Source: Thiomicrorhabdus sp. (GTDB lineage: Bacteria > Pseudomonadota > Gammaproteobacteria > Thiomicrospirales > Thiomicrospiraceae). From it: a stretch of 45,751 bases of DNA. Location of the stretch: NCBI GenBank assembly GCA_015487015.1, contig WFQP01000007.1, positions 1 to 45,751 of the forward strand, read 5' to 3'. The notes beneath the pieces are model-generated. The model saw nothing but the letters and a program-made list of their open reading frames with translations, did no database searches and had not been told where the DNA came from. The translations under genes were made by a program, and so were the position numbers. Below, piece by piece: positions 1 to 9,546 of this stretch (position 1 is the stretch's first letter; every line of letters starts with the position of its first letter).

Positions 1-453
1 ATTGGTGATGTCACCGGTCAACCTCAATTAACGCCTGTAGCCATTCGAGCAGGTCGCTATTTGGCGGAGCGTCTTTATAACAATCAACCCAATTTAAAAC
101 TGGATTTAAGCCATATACCAACGGTTGTTTTTTCTCACCCTCCTATTGGCACCATTGGGCTGGCTGAGCATGATGCGCGCAGTCAATATGGTCACGATAA
201 CGTTAAGGTGTATACTTCTATTTTTACCCCGATGCGTTATGCATTTACGGAGCATCAAACCAAAACAGCACTTAAGCTTGTGGTCGCAGGAGAGGATGAA
301 AAAGTGGTGGGTATTCACATTGTGGGTGACGGGGCAGATGAGATGTTGCAAGGGTTTGCCGTGGCGGTACAAATGGGGGCAACTAAAGCCGATTTAGACG
401 CCACGATTGCCATTCATCCCTCCAGCTCAGAAGAGCTGGTGACGATGCGTTAA
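1..453 (+). CDS. gor: glutathione reductase, C-terminal part
   Basis: The frame is open from base 1, so the N-terminal FAD and NADPH domains lie outside the window. What remains is the end of the FAD domain ([13 protein letters not shown]) and the dimerisation domain, with [32 protein letters not shown] and the C-terminal [12 protein letters not shown]. The His-Pro...Glu-Glu element supplies the catalytic His/Glu pair in this flavoenzyme family. The family reduces glutathione disulfide with NADPH in the cytoplasm. The segment follows E. coli Gor closely in content and order, so I prefer glutathione reductase over lipoamide dehydrogenase or mercuric reductase, although the redox CxxxxC is not visible here. 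No clear terminator separates it from the convergent PilZ gene. Confidence 0.93.
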   Translation: MGDVTGQPQLTPVAIRAGRYLAERLYNNQPNLKLDLSHIPTVVFSHPPIGTIGLAEHDARSQYGHDNVKVYTSIFTPMRYAFTEHQTKTALKLVVAGEDEKVVGIHIVGDGADEMLQGFAVAVQMGATKADLDATIAIHPSSSEELVTMR

Positions 454-496
454 GCATTAGAGCTACTCTACTATTGGAGGAGGGTATTCAGAGTGT

Positions 497-847
497 TTAG
501 TAAACGTGCGGGATGGCCGCATAGAATTTTTCAAATTCATCCGTTTTACTGGTGATGATCCCTCCAATATAGTACTCCAAATCAACTTCTCGGCAGGACT
601 GTACGTGCACTCTTAATTTAATTGGATCAGCACTTTGGTTGTGAAAGGAGAGATTGATATTGACAATCTCGCCTTCCTTAAAAGGTCTGGCGGATAAAAA
701 CCCCACTCCTTTTTCAGATAAATTGATCACAGTGGTGTAAATATCAAATTCTTCTTGTTCTAAAACAGATTCGAGATGGGTTGTAAACCGTGCTTCTTGT
801 CTACGTTCATCTACTGGTTGTAATGACTCTTTTTGATTATTATTCAC
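497..847 (-). CDS. PilZ-domain protein, candidate c-di-GMP receptor
   Basis: This 116-residue single-domain protein has both halves of the c-di-GMP-binding signature of PilZ domains: RRQEAR near residue 16 (RxxxR) and NLSEKGVG near residue 43 ([D/N]xSxxG). Beta-strand-like segments follow to the C terminus. It has no membrane segment and no partner domain, so it is probably a small cytoplasmic adaptor that changes conformation or partners when the nucleotide binds. The start is GTG, with AAGGG about 8 bases upstream. It is transcribed divergently from the carbonic-anhydrase-like gene. A GGDEF/EAL protein elsewhere in the window could make or degrade its ligand. The target process (motility, surface attachment, polysaccharide) cannot be told from the sequence. 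Confidence 0.85.
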   Translation of the reverse strand: MNNNQKESLQPVDERRQEARFTTHLESVLEQEEFDIYTTVINLSEKGVGFLSARPFKEGEIVNINLSFHNQSADPIKLRVHVQSCREVDLEYYIGGIITSKTDEFEKFYAAIPHVY

Positions 848-1111
848 TTAAGCGCCCTTTGTGTTCTGTTTTTGTTTTCACTAAGCTATTCTACTGATTT
901 TATGATGGATAATACAGTTTGTATTCGAACACGATAGAGTCTATGTTACTTAGCAAGTCAATTCAATCTGAATTTTGAATAAAATTAGCGCCAACTTATT
1001 TAAAAACAAGAGTTATTCTAGTGGCATTAAAGTAAAGAACGCATAGCGTGCGTATTGCCATTTATTCTCTTGTTGTATATTTCGTATGAAAAGTAAAAAG
1101 GAAGGTTTGTC

Positions 1112-1693
1112 ATGAATATTCGTCCATATCAAGGTATTTATCCGGTAATTTCTGAGGGCGCTTGGGTGGATCAAAGTGCAGTGGTGATTGGAAAATGTGT
1201 ATTAGAAGAGGGCGTGAGTATTTGGCCTAACGTAACCTTACGTGGGGATGTGAATAATATTATTGTGGGCGCACGTTCGAATATTCAGGATGGTGCGGTG
1301 TTGCATACTACACACGACAGTGAGTTGACGAAAGGGTCGCAATGCATTGTGGGGCAAGATGTGACGGTTGGGCATAATGTGGTGTTACACGGATGTACGA
1401 TTGAAAATGAATGTTTGATTGGCATGGGTGCGGTGATACTCGATCATGCAGTGGTGCAAAGCCAAGTTTTAGTTGGTGCAAACAGCTTGGTGCCTTCAGG
1501 TAAGGTACTGGAAAGCGGCTATTTGTATTTAGGCTCTCCTGTTAAGCTGGTGAGACCTTTAACAGAAAAAGAGCGTGCTTTTTTTAAGTACTCTGCGACA
1601 CATTATGTGAAATTAAAAAATGAGTATCAAGCCGCAGATAGGGCTGAGTCTTCGCTGGATGTATTAGGCGAAGACCATGCTGATTATATTTGA
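1112..1693 (+). CDS. gamma-carbonic anhydrase family protein (left-handed beta-helix)
   Basis: The protein (193 aa) shows the hexapeptide repeats of a left-handed beta-helix from about residue 10 to 145, followed by a C-terminal helix. The histidines expected to bind the metal in gamma-carbonic anhydrases are present: LHTTHD near residue 65 and VGHNVVLHG near residue 90. This is the YrdA/CaiE/PaaY type, and members are trimers with metal sites at subunit interfaces. Some have carbonic anhydrase activity and others thioesterase or unknown activity, so the reaction is not certain. In an autotroph bicarbonate supply would be a sensible role, but that is inference. AAGGAAGG lies upstream of the ATG. 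It converges with aroE, with only 3 bases between the stop codons. Confidence 0.88.
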   Translation: MNIRPYQGIYPVISEGAWVDQSAVVIGKCVLEEGVSIWPNVTLRGDVNNIIVGARSNIQDGAVLHTTHDSELTKGSQCIVGQDVTVGHNVVLHGCTIENECLIGMGAVILDHAVVQSQVLVGANSLVPSGKVLESGYLYLGSPVKLVRPLTEKERAFFKYSATHYVKLKNEYQAADRAESSLDVLGEDHADYI

Positions 1694-1696
1694 TTG

Positions 1697-2536
1697 TTAA
1701 CGCTCTGTAAGTTGCGCACGAACTTCGGCAATAACGGGAGCGGTTTCAACACGAACGCCTCGCCAAATATAAAAGGCTTCTGCCGCTTGTCCAACCAGCA
1801 TGCCCAGTCCATCCATCGTTTGGCATGAGGGTTGAATTTTCTTGGCCCAATCCATAAAAACAGTGGGTTTGTCTCCGTACATCATGTCGTAGATAAGTGT
1901 GTTTTTACCGACCAGAGTGCTTGAAATGGGAAGTTGCTTTCCTTCTAAGCTGGCGGAGGTACCATTGATGATAATATCAAACGCTTGATTTGGAATGTCC
2001 TCCCAGCCACTGCCTGAGATGGGAATATCACCGATAAAACGCTTACCAAGTACTTGTGCTCGTTGAGCACTGCGGTTAGCAATGTGTACACTGGCAGGTT
2101 GTTTAGCGAGTAGAGGGTCTAAAATGCCTTGCACGGCGCCTCCTGCCCCTAAAATCAATATTTTTTGATCTTTAAAGGGACGTTTTCCATTTTGCTCAAT
2201 GTCATTGACAAGCCCGATACCATCTGTGTTGTCGGCATGAGTTGTGCGATCTGTTTGAAAAGAGAAGGTATTGACTGCATGAGCCGTTTGTGCGGGTGAT
2301 GACAGTTGATCGGCATACTCAAAGGCGTTGAGTTTAAAGGGAACTGTAATGTTGATACCTTTATACCCTCGGTTTTTTAGGTCTTCCATCACGTATTCAA
2401 ATGTGGTGCTGTCGGTATCAATTCGAATCGCTTCATAGAGTAAATCTTGTTGTGTTTGTTCGGCAAATAGACGATGAATCAGTGGGGATTTAGAGTGGGC
2501 GATGGGATCGCCGACTACAGCGTATAAGTCGGTCAT
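1697..2536 (-). CDS. aroE: shikimate dehydrogenase
   Basis: AroE reduces 3-dehydroshikimate to shikimate with NADPH in the cytoplasm, the fourth step of aromatic amino acid synthesis. The protein has 279 residues, the usual length. The substrate domain opens with VVGDPIAHSKSPLIH and contains NITVPFK with the catalytic Lys and NTDGIG. The Rossmann domain has GAGGAVQGIL for the dinucleotide, then the NRS segment that reads the NADP phosphate, and the C-terminal GLGMLVGQAAEAF. The gene lies 1 bp downstream of hemB on the same strand, so the two are almost certainly co-transcribed. Confidence 0.96.
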   Translation of the reverse strand: MTDLYAVVGDPIAHSKSPLIHRLFAEQTQQDLLYEAIRIDTDSTTFEYVMEDLKNRGYKGINITVPFKLNAFEYADQLSSPAQTAHAVNTFSFQTDRTTHADNTDGIGLVNDIEQNGKRPFKDQKILILGAGGAVQGILDPLLAKQPASVHIANRSAQRAQVLGKRFIGDIPISGSGWEDIPNQAFDIIINGTSASLEGKQLPISSTLVGKNTLIYDMMYGDKPTVFMDWAKKIQPSCQTMDGLGMLVGQAAEAFYIWRGVRVETAPVIAEVRAQLTER

Positions 2537-2537
2537 A

Positions 2538-3545
<1,008 letters not shown>

Positions 3546-3784
3546 TTAGAGCCTTTAATTAATAGGGTTTGACGATACTTCAAATGATACGCGCCTGAAC
3601 ATTAAAAATAAAGAACTCTGCGTATGATTTTAATTTTCTGAGTGACGAAGAAAAAATAGGGTTTTTATTTTAGTTTCTACTACATGGTGTGTCTGATGAT
3701 TATGTTTTAGAGGGGGGATAAAAATAACAGGTATTGTTATAAAAAAATTATATAAGCAGGTTCTAATTTTTAGTGCATTTTAGG

Positions 3785-3814
3785 TTGAAGTTGTTTGGTG
3801 TTAACGTTTATGAT
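3785..3814 (+). promoter_or_regulatory. candidate sigma70 promoter of soxCD
   Basis: TTGAAG (3785-3790) and TATGAT (3809-3814) are separated by 18 bp, about 110 bp upstream of the soxC ATG. One copy of the GTTAACGTT motif overlaps the spacer and -10 element. This is a sequence match only. The rest of the 381-bp hemB-soxC gap is AT-rich and shows no further gene. Confidence 0.4.
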
Positions 3815-3870
3815 TGGAGGAAATAATTTAAAGAGCTTTTCAGAACTTCTTTAATAGCGTTAACGTTAAC
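3800..3870. promoter_or_regulatory. paired GTTAACGTT palindromes, candidate operator of soxCD
   Basis: GTTAACGTTTA lies at 3800-3810 and the perfect 12-bp palindrome GTTAACGTTAAC at 3859-3870, with 59 bp between the starts of the two copies. The first overlaps the predicted -10 region and the second lies about 50 bp before the soxC start. Two copies of one palindrome around a promoter suggest binding of a dimeric regulator, possibly a repressor with looping. The regulator is not identifiable from the window. Confidence 0.45.
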
Positions 3871-3923
3871 ATCTTGAATTGGGGCTGTTTAAGTGGTGCA
3901 GCAAGATTCTCAAGGAGCAATAA

Positions 3924-5279
3924 ATGACAGATAAAGTGGAAGAGAAGGTTGCGTTACAGACGGAAGAAAGTCGTAACCAAGGCCGACGTGCTTTTTTAAA
4001 AGGCAGTGCGGCAGTTGCCAGTGGGGTGCTGTTTACACAAGCCGCGCATTCATCAGGTGGGTTTGATGCTAAAAAAGCCGTCGCACCTTATGCCGGACAG
4101 GCCGAATTAACGGATGTATTACAAGATGGAGCGGCTCGAAAGTCGCTAGGTTTTGGGGTAAGAAAATACCCTTATGGTATGCCTTCACCATTCGAAAAAG
4201 AGGTACAGCGCCGTACTTTGGAATGGCTAACACCGGATTCCATGGCCTCAATCACGATGTCTCCAATTCATCAATTGCACGGTATTATTACACCTAATGG
4301 CCTACATTTTGAGCGTTTTCATGGTGGGGTTCCTACCATTAATCCTGACGACCACCGTTTAGTCATTCATGGATTGGTTGAGCGTCCTCTCATTTTTACT
4401 ATGGATGACCTAAAACGTTTTCCTTCCATCTCTCGAATTCATTTTGTTGAGTGTCCTGCAAATGGAGCATTGGAGTGGAAAGGGATTCAGCTTAACTCGG
4501 TACAGTGGACGCACGGGATGATGTCTTGTGTGGAGTACACGGGTGTGCGCTTATCAGATTTATTGAAAGAGGCCGGCATTAAGCCAGAAGGAAAGTGGAT
4601 TATTCCTGAAGGAGCCGATGCATCGGGTATGTCTCGTTCATTGCCTGTTGAGCTTGCGATGGATGATTGTTTTATTGCCTATGCGCAAAATGGTGAAGCT
4701 TTGCGTCGTGAGCAAGGGTACCCTATTCGATTAGTCGTTCCAGGTTGTGAAGCAAATATGTGGATTAAATATCTGCGCCGAATTATGGTACATGATGTGC
4801 CTTTGCAACATCGAGAAGAGACCTCAAAATATACAGAATTAATGCCAGATGGAACAGCACAGCGTTTCTCTTGGTACATGGAGGCTAACTCGGTTATTAC
4901 CTATCCATCGCCTGATTTTAAAATGCAGGGCCCTGGAAAATATTATGTAAGAGGCTTGGCTTGGTCAGGACGAGGAAAGGTTGCGCATGTGGATATTTCG
5001 ACTGATGGAGGTAAAAACTGGAAAGAAGCACACTTTACCTCGGTAGTCTTGGATAAAGCATGGACACGCTTTGAGCTTGAGTGGGACTGGGATGGTTCTG
5101 AAGCCTTTTTAATGAGTCGTGTAACGGATGAAACGGGTTATGTTCAGCCCCCTATGCCACAAATGCGAAAATTAGAAGGTACGAATAATGTGTATCATCG
5201 TACTGCGATGGTGACGTGGCGTGTTCATTCTTGGGAAGATGGAAAAAGCGGAGGCTTGGTCGAAAATGTACAATACTAA
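3924..5279 (+). CDS. soxC: sulfane dehydrogenase molybdenum subunit SoxC
   Basis: SoxC is the molybdopterin subunit of periplasmic SoxCD, which oxidises the sulfane sulfur left on the SoxY carrier and releases six electrons. The protein has 451 residues and begins with a twin-arginine signal, GRRAFLKGSAAVASG at residues 20-34, as expected for a folded molybdoprotein. The sulfite-oxidase-type domain carries the Mo-ligand cysteine (about Cys177) in HFVECPANGALEW, a form typical of SoxC, and VVPGCEANMWIKYLRR further on. The Mo-co dimerisation domain fills roughly residues 320-440. AAGGAG precedes the ATG. The gene overlaps soxD by 14 bases. It could only be confused with a general sulfite dehydrogenase, and the soxD partner argues against that. 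Confidence 0.95.
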   Translation: MTDKVEEKVALQTEESRNQGRRAFLKGSAAVASGVLFTQAAHSSGGFDAKKAVAPYAGQAELTDVLQDGAARKSLGFGVRKYPYGMPSPFEKEVQRRTLEWLTPDSMASITMSPIHQLHGIITPNGLHFERFHGGVPTINPDDHRLVIHGLVERPLIFTMDDLKRFPSISRIHFVECPANGALEWKGIQLNSVQWTHGMMSCVEYTGVRLSDLLKEAGIKPEGKWIIPEGADASGMSRSLPVELAMDDCFIAYAQNGEALRREQGYPIRLVVPGCEANMWIKYLRRIMVHDVPLQHREETSKYTELMPDGTAQRFSWYMEANSVITYPSPDFKMQGPGKYYVRGLAWSGRGKVAHVDISTDGGKNWKEAHFTSVVLDKAWTRFELEWDWDGSEAFLMSRVTDETGYVQPPMPQMRKLEGTNNVYHRTAMVTWRVHSWEDGKSGGLVENVQY

Positions 5280-6339
5280 ACAAACGATTGTTGCAATTTC
5301 GGTTGCAGCGCTATTGTCAGGGTCGGCATTTGCGATGTCGGAAAATTCAGATGGTAATGCCAGTGTGGCCGCCAAAATTGATGGAAAATACGCCGCAAAC
5401 TATGCTGAAATTATTAAAAATGCCGATGGTAAGTATTTAGATAAATCGGTTATTGAAGCTATTTTGGGTGCGGACGCAACGCACGGACGTAACGGCATGG
5501 TGGGTAAACTTGATCCAGAAAATCCATACTCTTTTGAAGTGGATGACAGTATTGATGGTGGGAATCACGGGAATTCACAGTGTAAAATTCCAGAGGCATT
5601 TGTTGACGTACATGAAAGTGCTGCTGAAAATTACTTTAATGATGACACATTTGTCGCACGTGGTTTTGGTACGCCCATTGCCGAGTCTTCGTTAGAAAAA
5701 TGGAATATTTCGGTGGATGGTGACGGTAAAGGTTTGCCTGATCCTTCGGTAGGAATGACGATTGAAGAGGGGGCGAAAGTTTACGTTCAATTTTGTGCAA
5801 TGTGTCATGGGGAGTTTGGTGAAGGTGCCAAAGGCTACTTGGCGCTTGCCGTTGAAGAAGACTTAGTTACATCAGAGTTTACCGATCCTGCTCCTATGAA
5901 ATCGGTGGGTAACTATTGGCCGTATGCCGTCACGTTATTTGATTACATCCGTCGTACGATGCCTTTCTGGACGCCTAATGCACCTTATATTGGGGATGCG
6001 GGCTACTTGGGAATGACGGGCTATATTTTACAGTCTAACTATCTTGTAATGGACGATGAAGGTACGGAGCTGGATGATGATACGTTCTTTAACTCTGAAG
6101 TGTTAATGAAGGTTAATAAGTACATGCCAAACCAAGGAAATTGGTTTTGTGATCATCGCCCTATCATTCATAACGAGCGTTGCATGACGAACTGTCCAGA
6201 TGCACAAGTAGGTTGGGATGGTACAGGGGATGAGACTAAGTTCCGTCAAGCACGTAAATTACCGGATGGTACGCCTCAATACAATGTACCGCAACGGTTG
6301 CATGAGGATAAACCTGGGGTCGGCCATGCAGGAATGTAA
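5266..6339 (+). CDS. soxD: sulfane dehydrogenase cytochrome subunit SoxD
   Basis: This c-type cytochrome takes electrons from SoxC in the periplasm. I start it at the ATG at 5266, inside the end of soxC, because GGAGG lies 11 bases upstream and the product then opens with a clean Sec signal (MYNTKQTIVAISVAALLSG, cleaved near AFA). The protein has 357 residues. One haem motif is present, CAMCH at about 177-181, with a probable Met ligand in RRTMPF. The C-terminal region has a further cysteine pattern (CDHRP...RCMTNC) without a CxxCH. I therefore predict a mono-haem SoxD, whereas the Paracoccus protein is described as dihaem. A terminator follows the stop. Confidence 0.92.
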   Translation: MYNTKQTIVAISVAALLSGSAFAMSENSDGNASVAAKIDGKYAANYAEIIKNADGKYLDKSVIEAILGADATHGRNGMVGKLDPENPYSFEVDDSIDGGNHGNSQCKIPEAFVDVHESAAENYFNDDTFVARGFGTPIAESSLEKWNISVDGDGKGLPDPSVGMTIEEGAKVYVQFCAMCHGEFGEGAKGYLALAVEEDLVTSEFTDPAPMKSVGNYWPYAVTLFDYIRRTMPFWTPNAPYIGDAGYLGMTGYILQSNYLVMDDEGTELDDDTFFNSEVLMKVNKYMPNQGNWFCDHRPIIHNERCMTNCPDAQVGWDGTGDETKFRQARKLPDGTPQYNVPQRLHEDKPGVGHAGM

Positions 6340-6369
6340 TCATTCTGCTATGTAATGTTTAAGTTCAAT

Positions 6370-6394
6370 AACCCGCATTTAATGCGGGTTTTTT
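6370..6394 (+). terminator. Rho-independent terminator after soxD
   Basis: A perfect 9-bp stem (AACCCGCAT at 6370-6378 with ATGCGGGTT at 6382-6390), a 3-base loop and a TTTT tail lie 30 bases after the soxD stop. It should end the soxCD transcript before the moa genes. Confidence 0.88.
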
Positions 6395-6419
6395 GTTGAC
6401 GCCAAAATGATCCAAATAA

Positions 6420-6449
6420 TTGAATTCTAATGTGTTTTTAGGGTAAAAT
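6420..6449 (+). promoter_or_regulatory. candidate sigma70 promoter of moaA
   Basis: TTGAAT (6420-6425) and TAAAAT (6444-6449) are separated by 18 bp. The predicted leader to the moaA ATG is about 50 nt, too short for the molybdenum-cofactor riboswitch found upstream of some moa operons. Confidence 0.45.
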
Positions 6450-6508
6450 TCTTCCTTCTTTGTTGATTTTTTCAGGAAAGAATCTAATTTTCGGTAAGGC
6501 TAAGTAAC

Positions 6509-7510
6509 ATGCAAAAATCATTAATAGATCCATTTGGACGTAAAATTGAATATGTGCGTGTATCGGTGACGGATAAGTGTAATTATCGTTGCGATTACTG
6601 TATGCCTGAGCAAGGGGTTCACCCTGAAGGCCGCCATACAGAGTATCTTTCGTATGATGAGCTGGCGCGAATCATTAAAGCGTTTGTCAATTTGGGTGTG
6701 GCTAAAATTAGATTAACGGGCGGAGAGCCTTTAGTTCGTAAAAATTTAGATTCTTTTGTCGAAAAAATTCAACCATTTGAGGGCTTGGAAGATATCTCTT
6801 TATCGACCAATGCACATCACTTAGCGCGTGAAGCACTGGCTTTAAAAAAAGCCGGCGTGAGTCGAGTCAATGTCTCGATTGATTCGCTGAAACCCAAACG
6901 ATTTAACTTGATTACCCGTGGGGGTGATTTAACTAAAGTTCTAGCGGGTGTAGATAAAGCGTTAGAAGTGGGCCTTACTCCAGTTAAATTTAATATGGTG
7001 GTGATGAAAGGTACCAATGACGATGAAATTGAGGCTATGGTTGATTACGGTTTAGCGAAAGGAGTGGAGGTACGTTTTATTGAAACCATGCCTATTGGTG
7101 CCGCTGGAGTGAGCATGATGGATCAACATTACTCTGCCGCAAAGATTCTAAAACGCATTAAGCAACACGTAGGAACCGATTTAATTCCTTCAACGGGTAA
7201 GACGCATGATGGCCCGTCTAAAAATTTTACGATTGCGGGTACCAACACTCGTATTGGCGTTATCTCGGCGGTATCGCAACATTTTTGTGAGAGTTGTAAC
7301 CGTGTACGTTTGACGGCTAAAGGGGTGTTGGCGCTGTGTTTGGGTCAAGAAGATTCTGTGGACTTGCGAACCCCTTTACGTGCGGGTATTAGTGATGAAG
7401 CATTGGAAACGTTGATTAAAAAAGCGATTCTTAAAAAGCCAGAGCGTCACTTTTTTACTGAAAATGTGCATAATATTGAATTTAGACAGATGGTTGAATT
7501 GGGTGGATAA
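6509..7510 (+). CDS. moaA: GTP 3',8-cyclase
   Basis: MoaA is the radical-SAM enzyme that rearranges GTP in the first step of molybdopterin synthesis. The protein has 333 residues. The SAM cluster motif is CNYRCDYC at residues 24-31, followed by RLTGGEPLVRK. The C-terminal second cluster is represented by FCESCNRVRLTAKG and a third Cys in ALCLG. The conserved C-terminal Gly-Gly needed for activity is the last pair of residues. It begins an operon-like run with moaD (5-base gap) and moaE (4-base overlap). Its place directly after soxCD fits the cofactor need of SoxC. Confidence 0.96.
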   Translation: MQKSLIDPFGRKIEYVRVSVTDKCNYRCDYCMPEQGVHPEGRHTEYLSYDELARIIKAFVNLGVAKIRLTGGEPLVRKNLDSFVEKIQPFEGLEDISLSTNAHHLAREALALKKAGVSRVNVSIDSLKPKRFNLITRGGDLTKVLAGVDKALEVGLTPVKFNMVVMKGTNDDEIEAMVDYGLAKGVEVRFIETMPIGAAGVSMMDQHYSAAKILKRIKQHVGTDLIPSTGKTHDGPSKNFTIAGTNTRIGVISAVSQHFCESCNRVRLTAKGVLALCLGQEDSVDLRTPLRAGISDEALETLIKKAILKKPERHFFTENVHNIEFRQMVELGG

Positions 7511-7515
7511 GTTAA

Positions 7516-7773
7516 GTGGATAATGTGATTCACATTTTATATTTTGCAAGTTTCAGAGAGCAGCTCGGGCAAGCCGAAGAGAGGCTGCCCGCAAGTTATG
7601 CAACGGTATCTGAACTTCTGGCTGAGTTGGCTGAGCGTGGTGAATACTGGAAAACGGTATTGTTAGAGAATCAAAATTTACAAATTGCTGTTAATCATAA
7701 TGTTGCTTCACGTGAAACATCTCTTAAGGCTGGGGATGAAGTTGCCTTTTTCCCCCCCGTAACGGGAGGGTGA
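7516..7773 (+). CDS. moaD: molybdopterin synthase sulfur carrier subunit
   Basis: This 85-residue ubiquitin-like protein ends in PPVTGG. The C-terminal Gly-Gly is adenylated and then thiocarboxylated to carry the sulfur put into molybdopterin. I chose GTG at 7516; another in-frame GTG lies three codons on. The stop overlaps the moaE start (GTGA), which suggests translational coupling of the two synthase subunits. A run of seven C (7752-7758) encodes the Pro-Pro just before the functional tail, so slippage there would remove the Gly-Gly end. No moeB/thiF-type activating enzyme is in the window. Confidence 0.92.
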   Translation: MDNVIHILYFASFREQLGQAEERLPASYATVSELLAELAERGEYWKTVLLENQNLQIAVNHNVASRETSLKAGDEVAFFPPVTGG

Positions 7774-8249
7774 TTTTGGATTCAACATTAACCCCTTTTA
7801 TTAAAATTCAACAACACGACTTTGACTTAACAACGGAAGTGTTGGCTTTACGCCAAGGACATAAAAACATCGGTGCGGTTGTCTCGTTTGTAGGCACGGT
7901 TCGAGATATCAATGAAGGCGATGAGGTGACTGTTCTTGAATTAGAGCATTACCCGGGGATGACTGAAAAAGCACTTGAGAAAGTTCGTTTAGAGGCGCAT
8001 AAACGTTGGTCATTGGAGGCCAGCTTAATTATTCACCGTATTGGCTCGTTGCACCCAGAGGATCAGATTGTCCTAGTGGTGGCTGCCAGCCAGCATCGAG
8101 AAAATGCTTTTTTTGCAGCACAATTTATTATGGACAGTCTTAAAACCAATGCTCCTTTTTGGAAAAAGGAGACTCTGCCCAGTGGCGAAGTGCGTTGGGT
8201 AGACTCTCGCATCAGTGATTCTGAAGCCCAAAAACGTTGGAAAGTCTAA
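7770..8249 (+). CDS. moaE: molybdopterin synthase catalytic subunit
   Basis: MoaE accepts sulfur from thiocarboxylated MoaD and converts cyclic pyranopterin monophosphate to molybdopterin. The 159-residue protein shows the family landmarks: GAVVSFVGTVRD near residue 35, LELEHYPGMTEKAL, IIHRIGSLHPED, and the C-terminal APFWKKE with the active-site lysines. The start is GTG, overlapping the moaD stop by 4 bases; a TTG two codons on is possible. A strong hairpin with a T-tract follows, so transcription probably stops or is reduced before moeA. Confidence 0.95.
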   Translation: MILDSTLTPFIKIQQHDFDLTTEVLALRQGHKNIGAVVSFVGTVRDINEGDEVTVLELEHYPGMTEKALEKVRLEAHKRWSLEASLIIHRIGSLHPEDQIVLVVAASQHRENAFFAAQFIMDSLKTNAPFWKKETLPSGEVRWVDSRISDSEAQKRWKV

Positions 8250-8272
8250 TCTCTTAATCTCATTCTTTTTTT

Positions 8273-8303
8273 GTAATGACTCTGCGAGTCGTTACCCTTT
8301 TTT
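8273..8303 (+). terminator. Rho-independent terminator between moaE and moeA
   Basis: GTAATGACTC (8273-8282) pairs with GAGTCGTTAC (8286-8295) through 10 bp with one G-U pair and a 3-base loop. TTTTTT follows at 8298-8303. It lies in the 84-bp moaE-moeA gap, so it could end the moaADE transcript or attenuate expression of moeA-moaC. Confidence 0.8.
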
Positions 8304-8333
8304 CTTAATTTTAATTTGAGTACCCTATTTAAC

Positions 8334-9542
8334 ATGAAAACATTTGATGAAGCGTTAGATGCTTTATTGTCTAAAGCCGTTTTAACCACTCAAACAGAAG
8401 CGTTGCCTATTGAAAGTGCGCTAGGGCGTATTTTGGCACAGAATATTACATCGGTACTGAATGTTCCTCCTCATCATAATAGTATGATGGATGGCTATGC
8501 GGTGTGTGCCAGTGATGCAGAGGCGATAAAAGCCGGCGATGTCTTTAAAATAAGTCAGCGTATTGCGGCAGGTTCTATTGGACAGAGTTTAGAATCTGGC
8601 ACGGTGGCTCGAATCTTTACGGGTGCCGCGATGCCTGAAGGGGCTGACTCTGTCATTATGCAAGAGGAAGCGATTGAAATAGAGGGGGGGGTAAAATTTT
8701 CGAACCCCTCTTTTCAGCCAGCACAAAATGTACGCCATATAGGTGAAGATATTGCTGAAGGCGCGGTGGTGTTATCAAAAGGACATAAACTACGCGCACA
8801 GGATTTAGGCTTAATTGCTTCCATTGGCATTGCGCAAGTATTGGTTTTTCAACCACTGACCATTGCAACTTTTACCACAGGTGATGAACTATTAGAGCCT
8901 GGTGAGACGGCTGAAGTGGGTAAAATTTATAACGCCAATCGTTATATTTTAGCGGGCTTAATTCCTCGTTTAGGGTTTCAACTTATTGACTTAGGGCGTG
9001 TTGCGGATACGTTAGAGGCGACGGTTGAGGCACTGAAACAAGCGGCTTCGGTGGCGGATGTAGTCATTACCACGGGGGGAGTCTCTGTTGGCGATGAGGA
9101 TCATATTAAGTCTGCAATTGGGCAAGTGGGTCATTTGGATTTGTGGAAGGTAAAAATGAAACCTGGTAAGCCTCTTGCGTATGGTGAAGTGGCAGGTAAA
9201 CCTTTTATTGGTCTTCCAGGGAATCCCGTCTCAGCCTTTTCAACCTTTAATTTATTTGCTCGTCCTTTTTTATTGAAAATGCAGGGGCAACAATCCGTGC
9301 AATTACAGCCTCTTTGGCTAAAAGCTAATTTTAATTGGTCTAAAAAAGGCTTTAGACGGGATTTTGTACGGGCACAGCTTGAAAATAGAGGGCAAGAGAC
9401 TGTTGTGACTCTTTTTCCTAACCAAGGTTCTGGTGTGTTAACTTCCACTGTATGGGCTGATGGATTAGCGGTGATTCCAGAGGATAGTACGGTGTCACAG
9501 GGTGATTATGTGGCTTACTATCCCTTTAATGATATGAATTAA
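8334..9542 (+). CDS. moeA: molybdopterin molybdenumtransferase
   Basis: MoeA inserts molybdate into adenylated molybdopterin. The protein has 402 residues from the ATG at 8334; a TTG six codons upstream lacks a better ribosome site. Landmarks in order are [13 protein letters not shown] near residue 45, the MoaB/Mog-like domain with [12 protein letters not shown] near 245, [11 protein letters not shown], and [10 protein letters not shown] near 295. A beta-barrel domain IV completes it. An in-frame run of eight G (8684-8691) encodes Gly-Gly and is followed by TAAAATTTT, one of the recurring G-tract sites in this window. moaC follows 4 bases later. No mog/moaB gene is in the window. Confidence 0.95.
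   Translation: MKTFDEALDALLSKAVLTTQTEALPIESALGRILAQNITSVLNVPPHHNSMMDGYAVCASDAEAIKAGDVFKISQRIAAGSIGQSLESGTVARIFTGAAMPEGADSVIMQEEAIEIEGGVKFSNPSFQPAQNVRHIGEDIAEGAVVLSKGHKLRAQDLGLIASIGIAQVLVFQPLTIATFTTGDELLEPGETAEVGKIYNANRYILAGLIPRLGFQLIDLGRVADTLEATVEALKQAASVADVVITTGGVSVGDEDHIKSAIGQVGHLDLWKVKMKPGKPLAYGEVAGKPFIGLPGNPVSAFSTFNLFARPFLLKMQGQQSVQLQPLWLKANFNWSKKGFRRDFVRAQLENRGQETVVTLFPNQGSGVLTSTVWADGLAVIPEDSTVSQGDYVAYYPFNDMN
8684..8691 (+). repeat. G8 tract in moeA
   Basis: Eight G encode Gly-Gly and are followed directly by TAAAATTTT, an example of the recurring G-tract plus A/T-tract sites. Confidence 0.9.
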
Positions 9543-9546
9543 TGGA

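Noticed and set aside
6450-6508. Molybdenum-cofactor riboswitch before moaA
   Set aside because: The predicted leader is only about 50 nt and lacks the stems of that RNA.
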